NCBI GenBank assembly: GCA_007125415.1
Contig: SLDH01000271.1
Span: 1-21,844, forward strand
Length of the DNA: 21,844 nucleotides
Direction of reading: 5' to 3'
Source of the DNA: Roseovarius sp.
Lineage (GTDB): Bacteria; Pseudomonadota; Alphaproteobacteria; Rhodobacterales; Rhodobacteraceae
Positions 8,920-15,344 of this stretch are shown here, one piece after another. The notes beneath the pieces are model-generated. The model was not told the origin of the DNA. It made no database searches and saw only the letters and a program-made list of their open reading frames with translations. The position numbers were made by a program, and so were the translations under genes. How positions within the stretch are numbered: position 1 is the first letter of the stretch; each line of letters opens with the position of its first letter.

Positions 8920-10026
8920 ATGAGTGGCGAAAAGATTCACCTTTTGGCCGAACAGGAGGCAGCCTTGCCAATTGTGCCTGACCCGGGAGAGTCCGCGCCA
9001 GAGCCGGGACGAATCGCGTGTGTGCTGCTGCCTCGTTTCAACATGATGGGGATCGTCAGCCTGCTGGAGCCGGTGCGCATCGCAAACTACCTGTCCTCGT
9101 CGCCGCTCTACCGGCACACCTTCCACGCACTGCACCCCGGCGAGGTGACCGCGAGCAACGGCATGCAGATCACCTGCAGCGGGATGCCCGAGAAGCTCAC
9201 ACGCGACGATCTCATCGTGCTCGCCGGAAGCTGGGGCGCCGAGCATTACGCCGATCCCGCACTTCTGTCGTGGCTGAGGCGGCAGGCGCGCCTGGGCATA
9301 CGGCTCTGTGCAGTGGAGATCGCCAGCTACGTCTTTGCCCGCGCGGGCCTGCTCGCCGGGCGACAAGCAACAACGCACTGGTCCTATCTCGCCGGGTTTC
9401 AGGAGAAATTTCCCGATGTTCTCGCGGCTGAGCAACTCTTCACGATCGACGGGAAGATCATGACCTGCGCCGGCTCCACCTCGGCCACCGACCTGATGCT
9501 GCACCTCATCCGTGCCGATCACGGAGCGGCACTCGTTGGTGAGATTTCCGATAACATCATGCACCACCCGGTGCGGCCCGCCAACGCGCCGCAACGCAAG
9601 ACGCTGGGGCGCGGCACCGAGAGCCTGCCGCCCGGCGTTGCCGCCGCGATTGACCTGATCGAGGCCAATATATCCGAGCCTATCCCCGTCCCTGAGATCG
9701 CCCGGCAAGGAGGCATTTCGCAGCGCCAACTGGAGCGCCAGTTCAATCAGGCGATGGGCTGCTCGGTGGTGCAGTTCGGGCTGCTACTCCGGCTCCAACA
9801 CGCCCGCGTGCTGCTTATCTCCACCGATCTGGGCGTGCGCGAAATCTCCGCCGCGTCCGGCTTCAATTCGCTGTCGCATTTCGCCTATGCCTTCCGCAAA
9901 TGTTTCGGGCGGCGGCCCAGCGAATACCGGCAGGCTTGGCCCGAGCAGGAAGACGCGCCCACATGGCCCGGAACACTGTCGAAATATCTCGAGACGTTCC
10001 AGGTTAATCAGCGAACGCGCGGCTGA
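8920..10026 (+). CDS. GATase1-AraC family transcriptional regulator (CdhR/GbdR-like), 368 aa
   Basis: An N-terminal DJ-1/PfpI-like (GATase1) ligand-sensing domain (about 32-210, with Cys130 in LCAVEIASYVFARAGLLAGR) is joined to a C-terminal AraC DNA-binding domain. The latter has two helix-turn-helix units: EIARQGGISQRQLERQF, and VREISAASGFNSLSHFAYAF followed by RRPSEYR, ending near residue 340. Pseudomonad regulators of carnitine (CdhR), glycine betaine (GbdR) and sarcosine (SouR) share this architecture. It is divergent from the BKACE operon and convergent with the carnitine-dehydrogenase-like gene, 37 bases from its stop, so it probably activates both. The ATG at 8920 lacks a clear ribosome-binding site; a TTG at 8965 has AGGAGG (8954-8959) five bases upstream and would give 353 aa, so the true start is uncertain. 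Confidence 0.9.
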   Translation: MSGEKIHLLAEQEAALPIVPDPGESAPEPGRIACVLLPRFNMMGIVSLLEPVRIANYLSSSPLYRHTFHALHPGEVTASNGMQITCSGMPEKLTRDDLIVLAGSWGAEHYADPALLSWLRRQARLGIRLCAVEIASYVFARAGLLAGRQATTHWSYLAGFQEKFPDVLAAEQLFTIDGKIMTCAGSTSATDLMLHLIRADHGAALVGEISDNIMHHPVRPANAPQRKTLGRGTESLPPGVAAAIDLIEANISEPIPVPEIARQGGISQRQLERQFNQAMGCSVVQFGLLLRLQHARVLLISTDLGVREISAASGFNSLSHFAYAFRKCFGRRPSEYRQAWPEQEDAPTWPGTLSKYLETFQVNQRTRG

Positions 10027-10063
10027 ACGGCACCGTCGCGAAACCGACACGGGTTGCCAGACC

Positions 10064-11011
10064 CTAGCCGATGTCGCGCACCGCCTTGAGCACCGCCACA
10101 ATCTTGCGGTCGCGTTCCCCGGCCATCTCCTCGAAATGCCGTCCCGCCGCCATCGCGTTGCAGCCTTCCACCATCCTGTCGCGCAACTCCTGCGTCAATT
10201 CCGGGGCCTCAAGCCGCGTCCACGGCCATTTGAGCGCCGGTCCGAACTGGTCAAGATTGGTAGCCATGCCGCCCTCGCCACAGGCCACGTGAAAGGCCAT
10301 GCATTGCCCCTGCACGGCCATCCGTGGGGCAGGGCCGTTTATGAGAGCGATATCGATATCTTCCGGCGTCGCCTCGCCATTCGCCACCATGTGCAGCGCT
10401 TCCCGCCAGAGCGCCTCCTGCAGGCGCGTGGCCACGAAGCCGGGCACCTCCTTTTTCATTACCAGTGGTGCTTTGCCCGCAAGTTCGTAGAAAGCCGCTG
10501 CCCAGTCCACCGCGGCCTTGTCCGTCTGTTTCCCACCGACGATTTCCACCAGCGGAAGCAGGTAGGGCGGGTTGAAGGGATGCCCGATCACGCAGCGTTC
10601 GGGCGTGGCGCAATCCGCCGCGATCTCGGTCATCGTGAGACCCGAGGTCGATGAGCCGATGACCACTTCCCGCGGCACAATCTCCCCGAGCCGCGTGTAG
10701 AGCGCCCGCTTGATCTCCAACCGTTCCGGAGCGCTTTCCTGAATGAACCCCGCGCCTTCCACGGCTTCACTCAGGTCGCTCGTCACCGTCAGGCGGTCCA
10801 TCGAGGCATCGGATGCAAGACCCAGGGCCGTCAGACTCTTCCAGCCTGTCTCGATCACCGCCATCAGCGCACCGTGCTCCGAAGGATCGTGGATATACGC
10901 GGTCACGTCATAGCCGCGGGCCAGGAAATGCGCTGCCCAGCCGCCACCTATCGGCCCGGCACCGAGGCTCGCGACACGGGTGATGGCGGAGGGATCGGGA
11001 TACATCGTCAT
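10064..11011 (-). CDS. lcdH: L-carnitine dehydrogenase-like 3-hydroxyacyl dehydrogenase, 315 aa
   Basis: This belongs to the 3-hydroxyacyl-CoA dehydrogenase superfamily. An N-terminal NAD-binding Rossmann fold has GAGPIG at residues 17-22, and the catalytic-region motif is IGHPFNPP with His144. The C-terminal helical domain follows. Soluble, single-domain members of this size act on free L-carnitine, oxidising it with NAD to 3-dehydrocarnitine. The nearby BKACE enzyme, CaiD-like hydratase and CdhR-like regulator support that substrate. Unlike some alphaproteobacterial homologues, it has no fused C-terminal thioesterase domain. The start at 11011 overlaps the CaiD-like stop as ATGA (11008-11011), though a second ATG lies two codons later. 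Alternatives in the same superfamily include lambda-crystallin/L-gulonate-type dehydrogenases. Confidence 0.82.
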   Translation of the reverse strand: MTMYPDPSAITRVASLGAGPIGGGWAAHFLARGYDVTAYIHDPSEHGALMAVIETGWKSLTALGLASDASMDRLTVTSDLSEAVEGAGFIQESAPERLEIKRALYTRLGEIVPREVVIGSSTSGLTMTEIAADCATPERCVIGHPFNPPYLLPLVEIVGGKQTDKAAVDWAAAFYELAGKAPLVMKKEVPGFVATRLQEALWREALHMVANGEATPEDIDIALINGPAPRMAVQGQCMAFHVACGEGGMATNLDQFGPALKWPWTRLEAPELTQELRDRMVEGCNAMAAGRHFEEMAGERDRKIVAVLKAVRDIG

Positions 11012-11811
11012 TGCCCCTTGAATTTCGGCTCGCGCTTCTCGACGAAGGCCGCCACACCCTCCTTCGCGTCCTCGGATTTGAGCATCGTCCGATAGATCGG
11101 CAGCCCATCACCGCGCATCTTGGCGAAGGCCTCCTCGAGCGGTACACATTCGATGGCGCGTTGAACCTCCTTCACGCTCTGCATTGCCAAGGGGGCCGAC
11201 CATGCGATAGAGGCCGCCCATTCGCGCGCGGCCTTCATGAGGTCCTTTTGGGGAACGACCTTGTTGACGAGCCCGTATTGCGCGGCTTCCTGCGCGGTCA
11301 TCCTGCGGCCCAGGAGAAACATCTCCATCGCGATATTGTGCGGAATGCGCCGGGGCAGGCGCTGCAACGCGCCTGCGTCAGGCACGATACCGAGGGGCAT
11401 TTCCGGCAGCCCGAATTCCACGTGATCAGCGGCGACAAGCAGGTCGCAGGCCATCGCCATCTCGAAGCCGCCGCCGATGGCAAGCCCGTTGATCGCGGCA
11501 ATCACCGGCTTGTTGAGCTCCCAGTTCTCGGTGAGCCCGGTAAAACCGCCGAAGCCGTAATCGTCGCTCTCCCACCAGTTATCGAGGGACATCTCGCCCG
11601 CGTTCAACGCCTTCAGGTCCCAGCCTGCCGAGAAAATCTTTTCTCCGCCGCCGGTAAGGATCGCGCAGCGCAGATTCTTGTCTTCATGAAGCTCACGGAA
11701 AGCCTCGGCCAGCGCCTGGCTCGTTTTCACGTCGATCGCATTGACCTTGCCACGATCGAGCGTCACCTCAAGAACATGGCCGTCGCGAACGACTTTCACA
11801 CCGTCAGACAT
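11008..11811 (-). CDS. caiD: CaiD-like crotonobetainyl-CoA hydratase (crotonase family), 267 aa
   Basis: A crotonase-fold enzyme with close local resemblance to E. coli CaiD: VNAIDVKTS, FSAGWDLKA, GFGGFTGLTE, NKPVIAAINGLAIGGGFE, LPEMPLGIVPDAG. The two active-site glutamates expected from CaiD are present as Glu117 and Glu137, with the same 20-residue spacing. It would interconvert crotonobetainyl-CoA and L-carnitinyl-CoA. AAGGAG precedes the ATG. It lies 12 bases after the LLM monooxygenase gene and is coupled by a 4-base overlap to the carnitine-dehydrogenase-like gene. CaiD is best known from anaerobic carnitine respiration; here the partners (a dehydrogenase, carnitine oxidation, BKACE) point to oxidative use in the direction gamma-butyrobetaine to carnitine. 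Another short-chain enoyl-CoA substrate remains possible. Confidence 0.85.
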   Translation of the reverse strand: MSDGVKVVRDGHVLEVTLDRGKVNAIDVKTSQALAEAFRELHEDKNLRCAILTGGGEKIFSAGWDLKALNAGEMSLDNWWESDDYGFGGFTGLTENWELNKPVIAAINGLAIGGGFEMAMACDLLVAADHVEFGLPEMPLGIVPDAGALQRLPRRIPHNIAMEMFLLGRRMTAQEAAQYGLVNKVVPQKDLMKAAREWAASIAWSAPLAMQSVKEVQRAIECVPLEEAFAKMRGDGLPIYRTMLKSEDAKEGVAAFVEKREPKFKGQ

Positions 11812-11823
11812 ATCAGCGTCTCC

Positions 11824-12858
11824 TTATTGGAAGGCAGGCATAACTTCTTCGCAGAACAGTTTCATCGAACGTTTCTGTGCATCCATGTCTAGCCCCATGG
11901 AGGCATAGTAGATGAAGGCATCGACCCCCAACGTCTCGTAGCGTTTCAGCTTCCCGATCACCGTGTCGGGCGACCCGAAGAGCAGATTCTCCTCCAGCAT
12001 GTCAGGGTCGTATTGTTCACGACCCGCAAGCTCGTCGAGCGGAATCTGCTTGGGAAAGCCATTAACCACGTCGCCCGCGTTGCGAAAGAGGTTCTCGAAC
12101 TGTCCCAGCACCAGCCGGATCGCGTCGAGTGCCTTCTGCCGGTCGGCCTCGTTGTCGTAAACGGCCGAATGGCGCATCATCGCGAAGGTCGGGCAAAAGC
12201 CATTGTTCGCCTTGGCCACCGCTTCGTCGAGCCTTTGTTTGTAGAGTTCGGCTTCCGAGAACGGGCGGGTGAGCGGCCAGCTCATGATGTGGCAGCGCTC
12301 GCGCACGGCGTAATCAAATGTAATTGGCGCGCGCGCGGCGACCCAGACAGGCACCTCCCGCTGCAAGGGTTTTGGGCAGGAGGTGGCTGTGGGGAACTGC
12401 CAGAATTCGCCGTCATGCGCAAAATCCCCATTCCAGAGCGCGCGCACGACGGGAAGGATTTCCTGCATGTATCTCCATCCGTCCGATTGCTTGAGACCTG
12501 GTTTCATCCGATCGAACTCTCGCTGGTAGGCACCAGAGCCGATACCGAACTCCAGACGTCCCCCACTCAACAGATCGAGAAAGGCGGCTTCTCCCGCCAA
12601 GCCGATAGGGTGCCAGTAAGGCGCCGAAGCCACGGCGGTGCCCAGGCGGATCCTGTCGGTATGCTCGGCCCACCATGTCAGAATCTGGAACGGGTTGGGC
12701 GCGATGGTCATCTCGAGCGCATGGTGCTCTGCTGCCCAGGCAATCTCGAAACCGCCCTCCTCAGCCATTTGCACCATATCCAGCGTATGATCACGCACCG
12801 CACGCATGTCCACGCCTTCATCAATTCGTTCAAGATTGATCGCGAGTTGAAATTTCAT
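11824..12858 (-). CDS. LLM-class flavin-dependent monooxygenase, oxygenase component, 344 aa
   Basis: A bacterial-luciferase-like TIM-barrel protein. The N-terminal block MAEEGGFEIAWAAEHHALE, the strand RIRLGTAVASAPYWHPIGLA and the segment LLSGGRLEFGIGSGAYQREF are typical of the alkanal-monooxygenase subgroup that uses reduced FMN from a separate reductase. A likely reductase exists: the flavin-reductase domain of the fused protein at 15341-17452. The set of this oxygenase, a reductase with a C-terminal extension, an aldehyde dehydrogenase and an alpha/beta hydrolase resembles the trigonelline degradation cluster (tgnB being the oxygenase). The ribosome-binding site AAGGAGGT (12867-12874) overlaps the stop codon of the aldehyde dehydrogenase gene. 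The substrate is unknown; N-methylated heterocycles or betaines are contextual candidates. Confidence 0.87.
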   Translation of the reverse strand: MKFQLAINLERIDEGVDMRAVRDHTLDMVQMAEEGGFEIAWAAEHHALEMTIAPNPFQILTWWAEHTDRIRLGTAVASAPYWHPIGLAGEAAFLDLLSGGRLEFGIGSGAYQREFDRMKPGLKQSDGWRYMQEILPVVRALWNGDFAHDGEFWQFPTATSCPKPLQREVPVWVAARAPITFDYAVRERCHIMSWPLTRPFSEAELYKQRLDEAVAKANNGFCPTFAMMRHSAVYDNEADRQKALDAIRLVLGQFENLFRNAGDVVNGFPKQIPLDELAGREQYDPDMLEENLLFGSPDTVIGKLKRYETLGVDAFIYYASMGLDMDAQKRSMKLFCEEVMPAFQ

Positions 12859-12873
12859 GTGCTCTTACCTCCT

Positions 12874-14355
12874 TCAGCGCATAACGAAGGGATTGACCAT
12901 CGGCTCATCCGAGGTGTTCATCCAAACGGTCTTGGGGCGGGTGTAGTCATACATCGCCTGAAAGCCGCTCTCACGGCCATAGCCCGAGCCCTTGATCCCG
13001 CCGAACTCGGCTATGGGTGAGACCACGCGATAGGTGTTCACCCAGATGATCCCGGCGCGCACAGCATCAGCCATCCTGAGCGAGCGAGCGCTGTCGCGGG
13101 TAAAGATGCCAGCGGCGAGGCCGTGCTCGGTATCGTTGGCGAGCGCCACGGCTTCCTCTTCGGTCCCGAAGGTCTGAACGCACAGCACAGGACCGAAAAG
13201 CTCGGTATCGACGATGCGCATGTCCTGTCGCGGGCACGAAACAATGGTCGGCTCGAAGTAAAGCCCCTCCTTGCCCTTTGGACGCTGCCCGCCGGTGAGG
13301 ATTTTCGCTCCCTCCTTCAGGGCGAGCTCGAGCTCGCTCTCGATTCGGTCGCGCTGCCCTGCGGTGCAGAGCGGGCCCATCTGCGTCTCTTCCTCCAGCG
13401 GGTCGCCGATGCGGATCTCCTTTGCCTGCGCGATCATCCGCTCGAGGAATTCATTTGCGATACCCTCGTGCAGGTAGAGCCGGGAGCCCGCAACGCAGCT
13501 TTGCCCGGTGGCTCCGAAGATTCCGGCGATCGAGGCGTTGACCGCGCTTTCGATATTGGCGTCATCAAAGACGATGAAGGGAGATTTGCCGCCCAGTTCG
13601 AGGCTCACCTCGGCAAAATTGTTCTTGGTGTTCTCGAGCACGTGTCGTGCCGCGCCGGGCCCGCCAGTGAAAGAAACCCGTGCCACCAGCTTGTGGGCCG
13701 TCAGCGCGCGCCCGCAGGGCTCGCCATGGCCGGTGACGATGTTGATCACCCCGGGCGGAAACCCCGCCTCCTCGATCAGCTTGCCGAATTCCAGCATGGC
13801 GGCGGAGGCATGTTCAGAAGCCTTCAGCACCACCGTGTTGCCTGCAGCGAGGGCCGGGCCGATCTTCACCGCAACAAGAAAGAGCTGGCTGTTCCAGGGC
13901 ACCACGGCGGCCACCACTCCCAGCGGCTCGCGCTTGGTGAAAACGAAGAGATCGGGCTTGTCGATGGGCAGCGTCTCGCCACTGATCTTGTCGGCGCAGC
14001 CGGCGTAGAACTGGAAGAACTCCGCGATATAGGTTGCCTGCCACTTGGTTTCCTTCAGCATCTTTCCGGTGTCGATGGTTTCGATCCGACCCAGATCCTC
14101 GGAGCGTTCCGCAAGAAGCTCTGCAAGTTTGCGCAGGTGCTTGCCACGCTGTGTGGGCGTCAACTTCGCCCAGGGACCATTCAGAAACGCCTCGTGCGCG
14201 GCACGCACGGCGCGGTCCACGTCCTCTTCTGTAGCTTCAGGCACACGGCTCCAGACTGCGCCGGTTGTCGGGTTCACACTGTCGAACAGACCCCCGTCCG
14301 AGGCATCTGTCCATGCGCCGCCTATCAACATCTGATAGGTCCGGATCTCTGCCAT
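12874..14355 (-). CDS. NAD(P)-dependent aldehyde dehydrogenase, 493 aa
   Basis: A full-length aldehyde dehydrogenase. Asn155 is in VVPWNSQ, the cofactor-binding lysine is in VVLKASEHAS, the general base is Glu253 in SLELGGKSP, and the nucleophile is Cys287 in GQSCVAGS. All key catalytic residues are present. It is the first gene of the second leftward operon, preceded by GGGAGGGA five bases from the ATG. Two contextual roles are plausible: the tgnC-type oxidation of the hydroxylactone/aldehyde produced by the adjacent LLM oxygenase, or oxidation of 4-trimethylaminobutyraldehyde to gamma-butyrobetaine to feed the carnitine genes. The first is favoured by direct adjacency to the oxygenase. The substrate cannot be read from sequence. 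Confidence 0.92.
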   Translation of the reverse strand: MAEIRTYQMLIGGAWTDASDGGLFDSVNPTTGAVWSRVPEATEEDVDRAVRAAHEAFLNGPWAKLTPTQRGKHLRKLAELLAERSEDLGRIETIDTGKMLKETKWQATYIAEFFQFYAGCADKISGETLPIDKPDLFVFTKREPLGVVAAVVPWNSQLFLVAVKIGPALAAGNTVVLKASEHASAAMLEFGKLIEEAGFPPGVINIVTGHGEPCGRALTAHKLVARVSFTGGPGAARHVLENTKNNFAEVSLELGGKSPFIVFDDANIESAVNASIAGIFGATGQSCVAGSRLYLHEGIANEFLERMIAQAKEIRIGDPLEEETQMGPLCTAGQRDRIESELELALKEGAKILTGGQRPKGKEGLYFEPTIVSCPRQDMRIVDTELFGPVLCVQTFGTEEEAVALANDTEHGLAAGIFTRDSARSLRMADAVRAGIIWVNTYRVVSPIAEFGGIKGSGYGRESGFQAMYDYTRPKTVWMNTSDEPMVNPFVMR

Positions 14356-14496
14356 TGCTGTCCCTCCCCTTGTTCTTCCGACTCATTCAAATCGACTTTT
14401 CCAACTTGGAGTGTGCGAAAAATCGTCACCCTCTGGCGAAAAAATTTAAGACCGGCAAATACGGAACGTTCAGTCTGAAGTTAAAGGAGAGTTGAA
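14356..14496. promoter_or_regulatory. Divergent promoter region with 21-bp-spaced direct repeat
   Basis: This 141-base AT-enriched region separates the aldehyde dehydrogenase operon (left) from the leader/hydrolase operon (right). The octamer GCGAAAAA occurs twice on the plus strand (14415-14422 and 14436-14443), 21 bases start to start, which is two helical turns; this suits a regulator that binds direct repeats on one face, as AraC-family proteins do. An 8-bp palindrome GAACGTTC lies at 14464-14471. A strong ribosome-binding site AAGGAG (14484-14489) serves the leader ORF. No certain -35/-10 could be fixed. Confidence 0.5.
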
Positions 14497-14538
14497 ATGT
14501 TCCGGATACACAAGTCAACGAACAGCGGGGTCGCGTGA
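14497..14538 (+). CDS. 13-codon leader ORF coupled to the hydrolase start
   Basis: A short ORF encoding MFRIHKSTNSGVA starts seven bases after AAGGAG, the best ribosome-binding site in this spacer. Its stop TGA (14536-14538) shares a base with the hydrolase ATG (14538-14540) as TGATG. The hydrolase start has no convincing ribosome-binding site of its own, so ribosomes probably reach it by termination and restart. The peptide lacks a run of one amino acid, so classical attenuation is not evident. It may be simply a translation-coupling leader. The ORF, the RBS and the overlap are seen directly; function is inferred. Confidence 0.55.
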   Translation: MFRIHKSTNSGVA

Positions 14539-15344
14539 TGCGGATCGCGCCGGATGGCACGGCATATGATTTGAGCGGCCCGGAGGGAGCGCCCTGCGTC
14601 GTGCTCATCCACGGGCTCGGTCTGAACCGTGTCTGCTGGCAATGGATGGCACCCGCCCTTGACGATCGCTATCGCGTGCTCAGCTACGATCTATTCGGGC
14701 ACGGACAATCCGCCGATCCGCCGGAAGCCCCGAGCCTTGCGATGTTTTCCCGGCAGTTGCAGACATTGATGAATCATTGCGGCCTTCATTCGGCCTCTGT
14801 CGCAGGGTTTTCGCTGGGGGGCATGATTGCGCGCCGGTTTGCGCTGGATACGCCGCAGCGCACCCGCGCGCTTGTCATCCTCCATTCTCCGCACAAGCGT
14901 GATGAAATGGCGCAGTCCGCGATTCTCGCCCGCGTTGAACAGGCGCGCTGTCATGGTCCTGCCGCCACCGTGGAGGCCGCGCTCGAGCGCTGGTTCACCG
15001 AGGCCTTCCGTCAATCCAACCCGGCACGGATCGACGAAGTGCGCGGCTGGATCCTCGCGAACCGCAAGGACGTGTATCACCGGATCTACCGTGTGCTGGC
15101 GGAGGGGATCGACGAGATCGTGGCCCCCGAACCGCCCATTTCCTGCCCCACGCTGGTGATCACCGGCGACGAGGATTTCGGCAATGGCCCCGAAATGACC
15201 CGCGCCATCGCCGCCGAGATCGAGGGCGCGGAGGCGCTTGTCCTTCCGGGGTTGCGACACATGGCGCTGGCCGAAGATCCTGCCGTGGTCAACACACCCG
15301 TCCGACGTTTTCTGGACGCCCTTCAACCGGAGCAGAGCCAGTGA
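14538..15344 (+). CDS. Alpha/beta fold hydrolase, 268 aa
   Basis: An alpha/beta hydrolase with the full catalytic layout: oxyanion region LIHGLGLNR, nucleophile elbow GFSLGG with Ser92, an acidic residue in ITGDEDFG and the catalytic histidine in LRHMALAED. It resembles enol-lactonase/C-C hydrolase types. In the trigonelline pathway an alpha/beta hydrolase splits the ring-opened intermediate, releasing methylamine, formate, CO2 and succinate semialdehyde, and this gene occupies the equivalent slot beside the flavin-reductase gene. Translation probably depends on the leader ORF (TGATG). Its own stop overlaps the next gene's GTG start as GTGA (15341-15344). An in-frame GTG one codon upstream (14535) is a less likely start. 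The substrate is inferred only. Confidence 0.85.
   Translation: MRIAPDGTAYDLSGPEGAPCVVLIHGLGLNRVCWQWMAPALDDRYRVLSYDLFGHGQSADPPEAPSLAMFSRQLQTLMNHCGLHSASVAGFSLGGMIARRFALDTPQRTRALVILHSPHKRDEMAQSAILARVEQARCHGPAATVEAALERWFTEAFRQSNPARIDEVRGWILANRKDVYHRIYRVLAEGIDEIVAPEPPISCPTLVITGDEDFGNGPEMTRAIAAEIEGAEALVLPGLRHMALAEDPAVVNTPVRRFLDALQPEQSQ

Noticed and set aside
10027..10063. Possible bidirectional terminator between the AraC and carnitine-dehydrogenase genes
   Set aside because: No stable inverted repeat or T run in these 37 bases.
13123..14478. 451-codon open frame opposite the aldehyde dehydrogenase
   Set aside because: The opposite strand encodes a complete enzyme with all catalytic residues; this frame has no domain.
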